Shown in pieces: positions 46,237 through 56,225 of a stretch of DNA of 64,000 nucleotides. The position numbers and the translations under genes were made by a program. Origin of the DNA: an uncultured SAR92 cluster bacterium (lineage in GTDB: Bacteria; Pseudomonadota; Gammaproteobacteria; Pseudomonadales; Porticoccaceae); the NCBI GenBank assembly GCA_902527245.1, contig CABZOI010000008.1:23430-87429 (forward strand), in the 5' to 3' direction. Position 1 is the first letter of the stretch; each line of letters begins with the position of its first letter. The notes below the pieces were generated by a model. It was not told the origin of the DNA. It saw only the letters and a program-made list of their open reading frames with translations, and searched no databases.

Positions 46237-47880
46237 TTAAAGCCATGTGGCTCGTTTTCTTTCTTTGATTGGATCAGGAAAGGGTATAGCAGAAAGAAGG
46301 TCTTGAGTGTAAGGTTTTGCCGGGTTTTCCCAAATTTGCTCTGTAATACCCTGCTCAATTATTTTCCCAGCATTCATGACAACTACTCTATCAGAGATGT
46401 ATCGGACCACAGAGAGATCATGAGAAATAAAAAGCATGGTTAGATTGTGTTTTTCAACTAGATTGAGGATGAGATCGAGAATTTGCGCTTGTATGGTTAC
46501 ATCCAAGGCTGAAACTGGTTCGTCAGCAATAATAAACTCTGGTCTCGTAGCAACGGCTCTACCTATCGCGATTCTCTGTCGTTGACCACCTGAAAACTCA
46601 TGTGGATACTTAAATATACTTCCTCTCGCTAATCCTACATCATCCATTAATTGATAAATCAAACTGTCAATGTTATTTTTTGACGCAACTTTATGATACA
46701 ACAGTGGTTCTGATAGTGTTTCATAAACCGTCATTCGAGGATTTAGCGAGGCGTAGGGATCCTGGAATATCATTTGCATTTTCTTTCTGTAAGGGAGTAA
46801 ATTAGTTTTTGTTAAATTTTTAATATCTTCGCCTCCATAAGTTATTGACCCATCATATATTGGTGCTAGACGAAGTATTGATCTACCCAGTGTTGACTTG
46901 CCAGATCCCGATTCACCAACCAACCCCAAAATCTCGCCTTCAAAAACTTTTAAACTTACATCATCAACAGCTCTAGTAAAATAGTTAGCGTCAGTTCTCT
47001 TTTTCGTATGGTTTTTGAAGTAGGTTTTTAACTCCTTTACCTCAACAAGTATATTTTTTGTAGATCTATTAGGTAGTCTTTTTGCGCCATCGGGTATTGC
47101 TGCCAGGAGCCTCTTTGTATAGTCATCTTTTGTTTTGTAGAAAACTTCGTTTGTGGAATCTTGCTCTTTTATTTCCCCATCGCACATTACCATCACTTTG
47201 TCGGCAATCCCGGCAACAACACCAAGATCATGACTGATGAAAATTACAGCAACATCCCTGTTTTTTTGTAACTTTTTGATTAGTCTTAAAATTTGTGCCT
47301 GGATTGTCACATCGAGAGCTGTTGTCGGTTCATCACAAATAAGTAACTTTGGCTCCGTTATAAGGGCCATCGCTATCATTACTCTCTGTCTCATACCTCC
47401 AGAAAATTCGTGGGGATATGAATGATATCTCTCGTCTGCGTTTTTAATCCCCACCTCTCTCAATAAAGACAGAGCCTGCAATTTTGCATCTTTCCGAGCT
47501 AGTTTTTTATCTGGATTTGGATTTTTGATGAGGGGCTCAATAATCTGTTCGCCAATAGTTAAGAAAGGGTTTAGTGAAGTCATTGGATCTTGGAATATTA
47601 TCGCAATATCATCACATCTATGCATTCGCATGGCGTCTTTATCGCAGTTTAGAAGATCACTTCCCTCAAAGTAAGCATTACCTGACTCTATCTTCGCTGG
47701 AGGTTTCGGAAGTAAATCGAGCAGACTATAACACGTAACTGATTTTCCAGAGCCAGATTCACCTACAATCGCTAGTGTTTCCCCTTTGCTCAGATTAAAC
47801 GATACATTTTTGACTGCTTTCACGGTCCCATTGCGGGTGTAAAAACTGATAGACAGGTTTTTTACATCTAATATTGTCAT
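46237..47880 (-). CDS. Oligopeptide ABC transporter, fused double ATPase (OppDF-like)
   Basis: 547 residues with two complete ABC ATPase domains in one chain. First: Walker A GESGSGKS (40-47), signature EFSGGMRQRV, Walker B LLICDEPTTALD. Second: GESGSGKST, EFSGGQRQRI, FIIADEPVSALD. In most bacteria these are two genes (oppD, oppF); the fusion resembles YejF. It is the last gene of the leftward transporter operon, eight bases after oppC. It converges on msrA with only six bp between. Confidence 0.93.
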   Translation of the reverse strand: MTILDVKNLSISFYTRNGTVKAVKNVSFNLSKGETLAIVGESGSGKSVTCYSLLDLLPKPPAKIESGNAYFEGSDLLNCDKDAMRMHRCDDIAIIFQDPMTSLNPFLTIGEQIIEPLIKNPNPDKKLARKDAKLQALSLLREVGIKNADERYHSYPHEFSGGMRQRVMIAMALITEPKLLICDEPTTALDVTIQAQILRLIKKLQKNRDVAVIFISHDLGVVAGIADKVMVMCDGEIKEQDSTNEVFYKTKDDYTKRLLAAIPDGAKRLPNRSTKNILVEVKELKTYFKNHTKKRTDANYFTRAVDDVSLKVFEGEILGLVGESGSGKSTLGRSILRLAPIYDGSITYGGEDIKNLTKTNLLPYRKKMQMIFQDPYASLNPRMTVYETLSEPLLYHKVASKNNIDSLIYQLMDDVGLARGSIFKYPHEFSGGQRQRIAIGRAVATRPEFIIADEPVSALDVTIQAQILDLILNLVEKHNLTMLFISHDLSVVRYISDRVVVMNAGKIIEQGITEQIWENPAKPYTQDLLSAIPFPDPIKERKRATWL

Positions 47881-47888
47881 CGCTTCAC

Positions 47889-48788
47889 TCAGTCTTTTGA
47901 CGCCCTTGGATCAAGTGCATCCCTCAAACCATCACCTAAAAAGTTTAAAGCAAATAATGTTAAAGAGAGTGCAATACCTGGGAAGATCAACAACCATGGG
48001 TATTCTTCCATTGTTTCTACGCCGTAGTTTATAAGCAAACCCCAAGAGCTTTGTGGTGGCTGAATCCCTAAGCCTAGGAAGCTCAAAAATGCCTCTAGTA
48101 ACATTACACTCGGAATTGTGAGAGTTGTGTAAACGATTACAGGCCCAATTGTGTTTGGGATAATATGTTTCTTGATAATTAGCCATCTGGACAATCCTAT
48201 TGAATATGCGGCTTCAATAAATTCTTGATTTCGAATTGACATCACTTGGCTTCTTACAATTCTTGCCATGGTTAACCACTCGACGGCACCAATCGCTAAA
48301 AATAAGAGATAGATATTTCTTCCGAAAACCACCATTAAAAGAATGATAAATATCATGAATGGCAGCGCATATAGAGCGTCGACTATTCTCATCATAATCG
48401 CATCTAATCGGCCACCAAAAAAACCTGCGATAGCACCCCAGGTTATCCCAATGACCAGCGCAACGCTGGTCGCAACAAAACCCACCATAAGTGAAACCCT
48501 TCCCCCATACATGATTCGGGTTAGCATGTCTCTCCCAAAAATATCAGTCCCCAAAAGATGAGTAGACGAAGGTGCTGTTGCACCCAATGCTAGATTTTGT
48601 TCTTCGTAGCCATATGGAGCGATGATTGGTGTCAGAAGTGATACAAGAATCAGTGTGAGTAGGATAAACAAGCCAAAAAGTGCTAATCGGTTTTTGGACA
48701 GCTTAATCCATGCATCTCGCCACAATGAACTTGACACTGGTTCAGTTTCTGATGATTGAATATTCCCCTCGTGCATTAGGTTATCCAT
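47889..48788 (-). CDS. oppC: Oligopeptide ABC transporter permease (OppC-like)
   Basis: Inner-membrane permease, 299 residues, six membrane helices. It starts with a cytoplasmic extension and the OppC-type LGTDIFGRDMLTRIMYGGRVSL, and has the EAA loop with EAAYSIGLSRWLIIKKHIIPN. It ends with GDGLRDALDPR. Its start overlaps the end of the oppB-like gene by eight bases, so the two are likely coupled. Confidence 0.92.
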   Translation of the reverse strand: MDNLMHEGNIQSSETEPVSSSLWRDAWIKLSKNRLALFGLFILLTLILVSLLTPIIAPYGYEEQNLALGATAPSSTHLLGTDIFGRDMLTRIMYGGRVSLMVGFVATSVALVIGITWGAIAGFFGGRLDAIMMRIVDALYALPFMIFIILLMVVFGRNIYLLFLAIGAVEWLTMARIVRSQVMSIRNQEFIEAAYSIGLSRWLIIKKHIIPNTIGPVIVYTTLTIPSVMLLEAFLSFLGLGIQPPQSSWGLLINYGVETMEEYPWLLIFPGIALSLTLFALNFLGDGLRDALDPRASKD

Positions 48789-49713
48789 TTGAAATTTCGT
48801 CCCTTAACTTGGGATTGAGCCATATCGATATTAGGTCTGAGATAAGGTTAAATATGATAATGAGTGTCGATAGAAATATAGTCATACCTAAGATGAGTGT
48901 ATAATCGCGATTAAACGCGGCTTGCACATAAAATCTTCCAATCCCAGGAATTTGAAAAATAGTCTCCACAACAAATGAGCCTGCAAGAAGGCCCGCAAAT
49001 GCAGGACCAAGAAATGCTATTACGGGTATCAAGCCGCCTTTTAACGCGTGTTTTATAATAACGGTGCTTTCACTTAAACCTTTCGCGCGAGCAGTTCGGA
49101 TGAAGTCTTGTGACAATATTTCAAGCATACCTCCTCTCGATAATCTAGCTATATACGCCGCATAGCCGGTTCCCAAGGTAATTGACGGTAGAATTTTATC
49201 ACCGGGGATATCACCCCATCCCGATACTGGCACCATTTCGAGTTCTATTCCGAAGACAAGCACTAATAATGGCCCCAGAAGAAATGACGGCATGCATATG
49301 CCGATCATGGCAAGAGTCATCGGCGCATAGTCTTGCAACGTGTTTGGTCGCATCGCCGCACCAACGCCGGATAGTACGCCAAGTCCCAGAGCAACTAACA
49401 TTGCATAAAAAGCAAGCTCAGCTGTTATTGGTATTCCGGCCATAATCAGTTCATTAACAGATCTGCCAGGATATTTGAATGATGGCCCAAAATCTCCGCT
49501 TAGGATGTCACCCAGATAACTAATATATTGTCGCCATACTGGCTGATCTAATTTGTATTGTGCTTCTAATGCTTCAATAACCTCAGGAGGCACAGCTTTA
49601 TCTGCTGAGAATGGTCCTCCAGGGGCAGCATGCACAATAAAAAATGTTGCGGTAACCACCACTAATAAAACTGGAATCGCTTGCGCTATTCTTGATAATA
49701 AGAACTTTAACAT
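48781..49713 (-). CDS. oppB: Oligopeptide ABC transporter permease (OppB-like)
   Basis: Inner-membrane permease, 310 residues, with the characteristic start LKFLLSRIAQAIPVLLVV and VHAAPGGPF loop, and the EAA loop reading RTARAKGLSESTVIIKHALK. Six helices are visible. It lies 20 bp downstream of the binding-protein gene and pairs with the oppC-like subunit. Confidence 0.93.
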   Translation of the reverse strand: MLKFLLSRIAQAIPVLLVVVTATFFIVHAAPGGPFSADKAVPPEVIEALEAQYKLDQPVWRQYISYLGDILSGDFGPSFKYPGRSVNELIMAGIPITAELAFYAMLVALGLGVLSGVGAAMRPNTLQDYAPMTLAMIGICMPSFLLGPLLVLVFGIELEMVPVSGWGDIPGDKILPSITLGTGYAAYIARLSRGGMLEILSQDFIRTARAKGLSESTVIIKHALKGGLIPVIAFLGPAFAGLLAGSFVVETIFQIPGIGRFYVQAAFNRDYTLILGMTIFLSTLIIIFNLISDLISIWLNPKLRDEISNG

Positions 49714-49733
49714 TAATGACTTGAGTTCAGTTG

Positions 49734-51404
49734 TTAATCTTGTTCTTCAAGATAAATATCTTTGTAATATGCATGATTCATAATGTTTGAATCAAAATTC
49801 TTAACAGATGGATCAATAAGCTGTATCGATGTATAGGTATAGATCGGTATTACAGGCATGTCATTCAAGAGCATCGTTTCTGCAGTCTGAAAGATTTCGA
49901 GTCTCTCTTCATGAGATTTTACAGCAGGAGCAACTTTTAGAATTAAATTATCATATTCTTGATTACACCATCCTGTTCTATTATTACCACCGTTGCATAT
50001 AAACATGTCAAGGAAGTTGTTTGGATCAACATAGTCTCCAATCCAACCTGCACGCGATATCTGATACTCTCCTGCGCTTTCACTGTCTAAATAAACTTTC
50101 CACTCTTGATTAAGTATCTGTATGTCGACATTAAGGTTTTGCTTCCACATTTCTTGAATTGCTACTGCAATTTTTCGATGTCCTTCATTAGTGTTGTATA
50201 GAATCTCTGTCACTGGGAATCCTTGTCCATCGGGATATCCAGCTTCTGCGAGAAGCTTTCGAGCTTCCTCCGGATCATAACGAAGATCACTTTTTGGATA
50301 ATATCCCATTGTGCCAGGAGGTGTCATCGCGTAGGCAGGTATTTGACCTCCTTTAGTTATTTTTTCAACGATATTTTTCCTATCAATGGACATTGCGAGA
50401 GCTTTTCTTACTTTTGGGTCTTGCAAGTGGGGGACGTCAACATTGATGCGATAAAAGTATGTTCCAAGGTATGGAGAGATTCGCATTGGTGATTCTGACA
50501 TTTCACTATATGGAGCAATTTTATCGGCAGGTAAACTTGCTGTTACGTGAAGTTGACCAGCTCTAAACATTCGTTCCTCAGTCACGACATTCTCGACAGG
50601 GAGAAAAACTACCTCATTAAGTCGAACATTTTCAGCATCCCAGTAGTTTTCGTTTTTCTTAACAACTATCTTTCTGTTGATTTCCCATTCTTCCAAAGTG
50701 AATGCTCCATTACCCACGAGGTTGCCTGCATAAGTCCATCTTGTACCCCTCTGATCAGCAGAGCCAAATTTTTCTATTGTTTCTTTATGGACAGGAAACA
50801 GACTGTAATGATCTAGAAGTTGCAAGAAATAGGGGGTTGGATGATTCAGTGTTACCTCGAGTGTTTGATCATCTAAAGCCCTCGCTCCCACCTGACTAAA
50901 ATCTGAAACTACCCCCTCATAATAATTCTGTGCATTTTCAATGGGAAACAACATGTATGCATAAAGGTTTCCTAACGCGGGTTGGAGTGCTCTCCACCAA
51001 GACCATACAAAATCCTCTGCCGTAAGGGGATCTCCATTTGACCATTTAGCATTGTTTCGTATTTTGAAAGTGTAAACGCGACCATCGTCACTTATTTCCC
51101 ACGATTCAGCCATACCGGGTCTAGGTTGGAGAGTCTTTCGGTCTTTTAAAACAAGTCCCTCCATAAGTGTTGAGATTACATGGTGCTCTGGCACACCGGT
51201 TGCAATTTGGGGATCCAAACTTTGCGGTTCGGTACCATTTCCCCAATACAGAGTGCCACTCTGATTTCCTTTACTAACATTAGTTTCGTTTTCTCCACAA
51301 CTCGATAATAAAAAAAGTGCTTGAATAATAATTACGTATTTGAAAAACATTTTTGAACAGGATAAGGCTGAGTTAAGAGTCTGACTGAATAGAGATTTAT
51401 ACAT
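49734..51404 (-). CDS. oppA: Peptide-binding lipoprotein of an ABC transporter (OppA-like)
   Basis: Family-5 extracellular solute-binding protein, 556 residues. The lipobox LLSSC near residue 36 follows a hydrophobic stretch, so the mature protein is probably a lipoprotein facing the periplasm. AAAGG lies eight bases ahead of the ATG at 51404; an inner Met at residue 19 has no ribosome-binding site. GTEPQSLDPQIATGVPEHHV (family-5 N-terminus) and the WSNGDPLTAEDFVWSWWRAL signature are clear. It feeds oligopeptides to the OppB/C/DF components encoded downstream. Confidence 0.93.
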   Translation of the reverse strand: MYKSLFSQTLNSALSCSKMFFKYVIIIQALFLLSSCGENETNVSKGNQSGTLYWGNGTEPQSLDPQIATGVPEHHVISTLMEGLVLKDRKTLQPRPGMAESWEISDDGRVYTFKIRNNAKWSNGDPLTAEDFVWSWWRALQPALGNLYAYMLFPIENAQNYYEGVVSDFSQVGARALDDQTLEVTLNHPTPYFLQLLDHYSLFPVHKETIEKFGSADQRGTRWTYAGNLVGNGAFTLEEWEINRKIVVKKNENYWDAENVRLNEVVFLPVENVVTEERMFRAGQLHVTASLPADKIAPYSEMSESPMRISPYLGTYFYRINVDVPHLQDPKVRKALAMSIDRKNIVEKITKGGQIPAYAMTPPGTMGYYPKSDLRYDPEEARKLLAEAGYPDGQGFPVTEILYNTNEGHRKIAVAIQEMWKQNLNVDIQILNQEWKVYLDSESAGEYQISRAGWIGDYVDPNNFLDMFICNGGNNRTGWCNQEYDNLILKVAPAVKSHEERLEIFQTAETMLLNDMPVIPIYTYTSIQLIDPSVKNFDSNIMNHAYYKDIYLEEQD

Positions 51405-51484
51405 AGAAATACCTTTACAACGTGCTTTTCACAGATTATACGCAGTGCTTCAAATATATCTATCTTGTACAGAAAAAAATTCTG

Positions 51485-51513
51485 TTGCGGTTAACATATA
51501 AAACTCACATAAT
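51485..51513 (+). promoter_or_regulatory. Candidate sigma-70 promoter of the 4.5S RNA gene
   Basis: TTGCGG (51485-51490) and CATAAT (51508-51513) have a 17-bp spacer and would initiate at about 51520, right at the 5' end of the RNA. Confidence 0.6.
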
Positions 51514-51522
51514 CGAACCAAT

Positions 51523-51635
51523 GGTGGTTCTCTTTGGTGCTCTTGCAATGGTAAATTGCGAACCCCGCCAGGCCCGGAAGGGAGCAACGGTAGTTATTTC
51601 TCCATGTGCCGAGATGTTGCTGAGGAGAACCACTT
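51523..51635 (+). ncRNA. ffs: 4.5S (signal recognition particle) RNA
   Basis: Small bacterial SRP RNA. The ends pair perfectly: GTGGTTCTC at 51524-51532 with GAGAACCAC at 51625-51633. The apical domain contains the universally conserved AGGCCCGGAAGGGAGCA with the GGAA tetraloop and the opposing GTGCCG near 51606-51611, the Ffh-binding symmetric loop. Length is about 110 nt, close to the 114 nt of E. coli. A TTTT tract follows directly, so the outer stem may also act in termination. It lies just before dnaX, as in Pseudomonas. Confidence 0.93.
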
Positions 51636-51665
51636 TTAAATTTATTGGCCTAGAAATTAAAAAAG

Positions 51666-53300
51666 ATGAGTCAAACAGTCCTTGCTAGAAAATGGCGGCC
51701 AAAAGCGTTTTCTGAACTCGTTGGTCAAGAGCATGTGTCCAGAGCATTGTCTAATGCTTTGGACAGCAACCGATTGCATCATGCTTATTTATTCAGCGGA
51801 ACACGTGGGGTTGGGAAAACAACAATCGCGAGAATACTGGCAAAATGTTTGAATTGTGAGGTTGGAATATCATCCACCCCATGTGGAGAATGCATAAGCT
51901 GTATAGAGATTTCAAATGATAAATTTATTGACTTAATAGAGGTTGATGCCGCGTCTAGGACAGGTGTTGATGATATGAGAGATTTGCTCTCAAATGCTCA
52001 ATATTTGCCAGCGCGCGGACGTTTCAAAGTGTATCTGATCGACGAGATTCACATGTTATCAAAAAGCAGTTTTGCTGCATTGCTTAAAACATTAGAAGAA
52101 CCCCCAGAGCATGTTAAATTTTTGTTTGCTACAACTGATGACAAAAAGCTGCCTGTAACAATATTGTCTCGCTGTCTGCACTTTAGTTTAAGATCGATCT
52201 CTACGCCAAAAATAAAAATGCATTTAGAGCAGATATTGCAGAAAGAAACAATAAGTTTTTGTGAGCAAGCAATTTTTGCCATCGCAAAAGCCGCGGATGG
52301 GAGTATCAGAGACGGTCTTAGTCTATTAGATCAAGCTATTGGCATTGGCGATAGTGTCGTGGATGAGAATTCAGTTCAAATAATGTTGGGTAGTGTTGAT
52401 AAATATTACCTCGTAGATATTTGTAGGCACATTGCAATGAATAATCCACAAGGCTTATTTGAATGCATTAATGCGATGTCGGAGACCTCACCAGATTATT
52501 ATGATGCCTTAGATCAAATTATTGCAATTTTTTATGACATAGCAGTTATGCAAGCAATTCCTGAATCATCTCGGCATTCATCCATTGATGAGGATATATC
52601 TTCCATTGCAGAAAGATTTTCTAAAGAGGATATTCAATTGTTTTATCAGATATGTTTGTTAGGTAAAAGAGATCTCCATTTAAGCTCGGATGAGAGGATA
52701 GGATTTGAGATGATTATGTTGCGTTGTCTGAGTTTTAAACCCGCTGAATCGCCTTATACTTTATCAGAAAAAATAAATAGAAATTTGGATAAAAACAATG
52801 AGAGGATTGTTGCCTCACATGAAAAATTACCAGAGCACCAAGAGAAAGTCGATGAGCTTGATCCTGATTTGCAACTTACAAAGTCAACAAAGTCAAAACT
52901 AAGTTTTGACCAGTTTAACCCTGAAACATGGATTGATCTCTCAAGGCAGCTAAATCTGAAAACATCACTTGGAGAGATCGTTAACAATTGTGTTGTAGAG
53001 AAAATATTTGATAATTGCATTTACTTTAACATTTCCGAAGAATCTAACAGTTTATTAAATGATAATCATGAGAGAGAACTTACTAAAATTTTGTCAGATT
53101 ATTTTAAAATGGATGTGTCTGTTAAAATTTCATCAAAAGCGCACTCGAGTGAGACTCCTAAATTAGCAAGTGACAGAGAACATCAAATGCAGGTCGAGGA
53201 GGCACTTGAAAATTTAAATAGTGATCCATCCATTAAGAAATTCAAAGATATATTTGATGGATCGGTAGACATAAAATCAGTACAACTAGAGAGTAAATAA
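51666..53300 (+). CDS. dnaX: DNA polymerase III subunits gamma/tau
   Basis: Clamp-loader ATPase, 544 residues. P-loop GTRGVGKT (45-52), a zinc module with Cys64, 73, 76, 79, [10 protein letters not shown] (Walker B) and [16 protein letters not shown] are typical. The C-terminal region (from about 370) is Lys/Glu/Ser-rich and ends in a tau-like domain. No A-AAA-AAG slippery heptamer of the E. coli type was seen, so a separate gamma form by that mechanism is not predicted. It starts 31 bp after the 4.5S RNA. Confidence 0.95.
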   Translation: MSQTVLARKWRPKAFSELVGQEHVSRALSNALDSNRLHHAYLFSGTRGVGKTTIARILAKCLNCEVGISSTPCGECISCIEISNDKFIDLIEVDAASRTGVDDMRDLLSNAQYLPARGRFKVYLIDEIHMLSKSSFAALLKTLEEPPEHVKFLFATTDDKKLPVTILSRCLHFSLRSISTPKIKMHLEQILQKETISFCEQAIFAIAKAADGSIRDGLSLLDQAIGIGDSVVDENSVQIMLGSVDKYYLVDICRHIAMNNPQGLFECINAMSETSPDYYDALDQIIAIFYDIAVMQAIPESSRHSSIDEDISSIAERFSKEDIQLFYQICLLGKRDLHLSSDERIGFEMIMLRCLSFKPAESPYTLSEKINRNLDKNNERIVASHEKLPEHQEKVDELDPDLQLTKSTKSKLSFDQFNPETWIDLSRQLNLKTSLGEIVNNCVVEKIFDNCIYFNISEESNSLLNDNHERELTKILSDYFKMDVSVKISSKAHSSETPKLASDREHQMQVEEALENLNSDPSIKKFKDIFDGSVDIKSVQLESK

Positions 53301-53304
53301 CATC

Positions 53305-53622
53305 ATGGATATGAATGATCTGATGAAGCAAGCTCAAAAAATGCAGGAAAAAATGTCTAAATTACAAGATCAATCGCAAAATGTTGAAGTTCGAGGAGAG
53401 TCCGGAGCAGGACTTGTTTCTGTAATAATGACAGGGAGACATGATATTAAAAAAGTTCAAATCGATGATTCGATTTTGTCTGAAGATAAGGAATTTTTAG
53501 AGGATTTAGTTGCCGCAGCATTTAATGATGCTGTTAGAAAGGTAGAAGCCGAGACAAAATCTATGATGAGTTCGCTGACTGGTGGGATTAAAATGCCCCC
53601 AGGATTCAAATTTCCTTTTTAG
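53305..53622 (+). CDS. ybaB: YbaB/EbfC nucleoid-associated protein
   Basis: 105 residues, full length. It starts [17 protein letters not shown], and the family motifs [25 protein letters not shown] and [19 protein letters not shown] are intact. It binds DNA as a dimer, and in dnaX-ybaB-recR operons it is linked to recombination and nucleoid structure. Four bases separate it from dnaX. Confidence 0.95.
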   Translation: MDMNDLMKQAQKMQEKMSKLQDQSQNVEVRGESGAGLVSVIMTGRHDIKKVQIDDSILSEDKEFLEDLVAAAFNDAVRKVEAETKSMMSSLTGGIKMPPGFKFPF

Positions 53623-53638
53623 TTTGGTATTCGAATAT

Positions 53639-54232
53639 ATGCAAGAGCATATTTTAAGTAAGCTAGTTGATGATCTAGCCAGATTTCCTGGGATCGGAAA
53701 GAAGACCTCTCAAAGAATGGCGATTCATCTATTGAATAAGGATCGGAAAGGCGCAGAAGAAATTTCAGCGTCGATACAAGAGGCGCTAAGTAAAGTAAGA
53801 AAATGTGGCAGATGCAGAGCACTTACTGAATTTGATATTTGCAGTATCTGCCAGAGTGAGAAAAGATCTAAATCAAAGATTTGTGTTGTCGAAAATCTAC
53901 AAGATTTGTATGCGATTGAACAGGGAGGAAGTTTCAGGGGAAGATACTTTGTTCTGTATGGACATTTATCTCCTATAGATGGCATAAGTGCTGATGATTT
54001 AGGGATTGATTTGTTAATTGATCAGTTATCAAATGGCGAGGTTCAAGAAATTATCATAGCTACTAACCTTACTGTTGAGGGACAAGCAACTGCATATTTT
54101 ATCGCCGAGAAAGCGAGATCACTTGACATTACTGTTTCCAGGATAGCTCATGGCGTTCCGGTTGGTGGAGAGTTGGAGTATCTTGATGGCAACACTCTTA
54201 ATTTAGCAATAGAGACAAGGCAAGGTTTTTAG
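53639..54232 (+). CDS. recR: Recombination protein RecR
   Basis: 197 residues from the ATG at 53639; the open frame extends upstream into ybaB, but that start matches the family N-terminus (MQEHILSKLVDDLARFPGIG). Helix-hairpin-helix FPGIGKKTSQRMA, a four-Cys zinc finger (CGRCRAL...CSICQ), and the Toprim domain with VVENLQDLYAIE and GHLSPIDGIS are present. RecR works with RecF/RecO in loading RecA at gaps. Confidence 0.95.
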   Translation: MQEHILSKLVDDLARFPGIGKKTSQRMAIHLLNKDRKGAEEISASIQEALSKVRKCGRCRALTEFDICSICQSEKRSKSKICVVENLQDLYAIEQGGSFRGRYFVLYGHLSPIDGISADDLGIDLLIDQLSNGEVQEIIIATNLTVEGQATAYFIAEKARSLDITVSRIAHGVPVGGELEYLDGNTLNLAIETRQGF

Positions 54233-55348
54233 TTGATAGTTTGGGTCGATTCTGAATCTTCGCTCTTGGAAACCTTCGATAAATTAATAGAAACCTCAGT
54301 CATTGGTCTAGACACCGAATTTATAAGAACGAATACGTTTTTTCCAAAATTAGCTTTATTGCAGATTTCAGATGGTAATGATGCATGGTTAATTGACGTT
54401 TTATCAATTAATGATTTATCAGTTTTCAGCCGATTTTTTGAATCTTCAGAAACAAAATTTGTTTTGCATTCCTGTGCAGAGGATTTAGAGGTTTTAAAAC
54501 ACTCCCTCGGATTAAAGTTGGACAATATATTTGATACTCAAGTGGCAGCTAACTTCTTAGATATTGGTTACTGCATCGGGTATGGTAATTTGGTTCAGAC
54601 TTTATTAAATATCAGTTTGGAAAAATCTATGACAAGATCCGATTGGATGAAAAGACCGCTGTCTGCGGGGCAAACGAGATATGCGGCTCAAGATGTGATT
54701 CACCTACCAAAATTATATTATATTTTAACGAAGTTACTACTGAAATCTGAAAGGCTATATTTCTTTGAAGAAGAAATGCGTTATCTAATTAAACTCAGTT
54801 ATCAAGAAAATCAAAAGTTAAAGTATTACCAAAAAGTCAAGGGTATATGGAAACTGAGTTCTTTAGAGTTAGACAGATTATGCAACCTATGTCTGTGGAG
54901 AGAGACTCAAGCTGAAATCAGCGATATTCCAAGGGCAAGAGTCATAGATGATAAGGTCCTTTTCATGCTTTCAATAAAAAATCCAAAGAGTATCGACGAT
55001 TTGTCAAATCTAGATTTCATGCAAGGAAATAAAATAAAAAAATATGGTTTTGCGATCCTAGATGCTGTTAAAAAGGATCAAGCTGTAAAGTTAGATCCTC
55101 CGAATAAACCCCTCAAGAGCGGGCAGAGGAAGTTGTTTAAGAGTATCAAGACTGAAATAATGTCTTTGGCAGCATCAATCAATATGTCTCCTTCGTTTTT
55201 ATGCAATAAAAAGGAAATAGAGACTATTGTGCGTAAAATTGAGTCATCAGATAATGAATATGAAAAAATTTTTAGAGCATCATGGAGGTATACTCTTCTC
55301 AAGGACCTAATAGAACGATACAAACTAAATTATCAAGCTAATCATTAG
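54233..55348 (+). CDS. rnd: Ribonuclease D
   Basis: 3'-5' exoribonuclease of tRNA maturation, 371 residues. It begins at TTG directly after the recR TAG. DEDD exonuclease motifs: GLDTEF (Asp27, Glu29), LHSCAEDLEVL and YAAQDVIHLPKLY. HRDC-type helical domains follow (for example from about residue 210, DIPRARVIDDKVLF). Length is as in E. coli (375). Confidence 0.93.
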   Translation: MIVWVDSESSLLETFDKLIETSVIGLDTEFIRTNTFFPKLALLQISDGNDAWLIDVLSINDLSVFSRFFESSETKFVLHSCAEDLEVLKHSLGLKLDNIFDTQVAANFLDIGYCIGYGNLVQTLLNISLEKSMTRSDWMKRPLSAGQTRYAAQDVIHLPKLYYILTKLLLKSERLYFFEEEMRYLIKLSYQENQKLKYYQKVKGIWKLSSLELDRLCNLCLWRETQAEISDIPRARVIDDKVLFMLSIKNPKSIDDLSNLDFMQGNKIKKYGFAILDAVKKDQAVKLDPPNKPLKSGQRKLFKSIKTEIMSLAASINMSPSFLCNKKEIETIVRKIESSDNEYEKIFRASWRYTLLKDLIERYKLNYQANH

Positions 55349-55355
55349 GAATATA

Positions 55356-55796
55356 GTGGATAGATTTTGGGAAAATAAGACTCTTGATGAACTCAATCAT
55401 GGTGAGTGGGAGGCACTTTGTGACGGATGCGGGAAATGCTGCCTAATAAAACTTCAAGATGATCAAGACGACAGCGTAATGTATACAAATATCATTTGTA
55501 AGAACTATAACATAAAAGAATCCAAATGCAGCGATTACAAGAACCGTCGATCGAAAGTGATTGACTGTGTCTCTGTAACTTCACAAAATATTCAAGATTT
55601 TGATTGGTTACCCGAATCGTGCGCGTATCGTTTACGTGCAAGGGGTAGGTCGTTGCCACATTGGCATCATCTGGTTAGTGGTGATAAGAGTGCTGTTCAT
55701 CGTTTAGGTCACTCAGTCAAGGGAAGAGTTTTTCTAGAGGGGCTTGTCGACTCTGAAGAACTCGAAACTATGATAGTAAAGTGGGTGCAGGTTTGA
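55356..55796 (+). CDS. ycgN: YcgN family cysteine-cluster protein (UPF0260)
   Basis: 146 residues, GTG start. CDGCGKCCL (Cys22, 25, 28, 29) and further cysteines (Cys49, Cys57 and others) form a conserved cluster suggesting metal or Fe-S binding. The FDWLPESCAYRL and LPHWHHLVSGD segments match E. coli YcgN. Function unknown. Adjacency to rnd is conserved in gammaproteobacteria. Confidence 0.9.
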   Translation: MDRFWENKTLDELNHGEWEALCDGCGKCCLIKLQDDQDDSVMYTNIICKNYNIKESKCSDYKNRRSKVIDCVSVTSQNIQDFDWLPESCAYRLRARGRSLPHWHHLVSGDKSAVHRLGHSVKGRVFLEGLVDSEELETMIVKWVQV

Positions 55797-56143
55797 TTAG
55801 TGTAAATTATATTTTATCGTGCTTTGTTTATTTGCTCGGTGCCTCTTTTCTCATTGTTGGAGTGAGAATTTTATTTTTGCAGTCAAGTAAGAGATATTTT
55901 CGTGATCTTTTTATGATTATTCTTGCTGTAGTTTTATTAACACCAATCAACGCATATGTTGGCGAGCAATATTACGCTCCTGCTATTTTTATAAGTTTCT
56001 ATGAAGGTATTTTCTTATCTGGCGACTATGGGTTTCAGCGAGGGGCTGCACCAATATTAGCTATACTTCTAATTGTCTTGTGTTTATACCATGTGACATG
56101 GGCTGTAAAATTTGTCTTTGTAAAGCTTAGAAAAGGTAGTTGA
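55781..56143 (+). CDS. Small membrane protein, unknown
   Basis: 120 residues with three hydrophobic segments (about 12-32, 42-58 and 89-112). The frame opens with GTG at 55781, inside the ycgN end; a TTG at 55793 overlapping the ycgN stop as TTGA is an equally likely start. The central segment NAYVGEQYYAPAIFISFYEG is polar and aromatic. I do not recognise it. The overlap implies co-translation with YcgN. Confidence 0.6.
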   Translation: MGAGLISVNYILSCFVYLLGASFLIVGVRILFLQSSKRYFRDLFMIILAVVLLTPINAYVGEQYYAPAIFISFYEGIFLSGDYGFQRGAAPILAILLIVLCLYHVTWAVKFVFVKLRKGS

Positions 56144-56225
56144 TTTTCTTTTGATTACGGTGGAACTGTTGGCATTGTATAATTCCCAAACTAAAATAGC
56201 TCACAACAAAAATTGGATATGAATT

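Noticed and set aside
51422..51688. 88-codon frame across the 4.5S RNA gene
   Set aside because: It runs through the structured RNA and into the dnaX start; it exists only by chance.
51666..53300. Programmed frameshift in dnaX to make gamma
   Set aside because: I looked for A-AAA-AAG in the gene and found none; the only AAAAAAG-like text lies just before the start codon.
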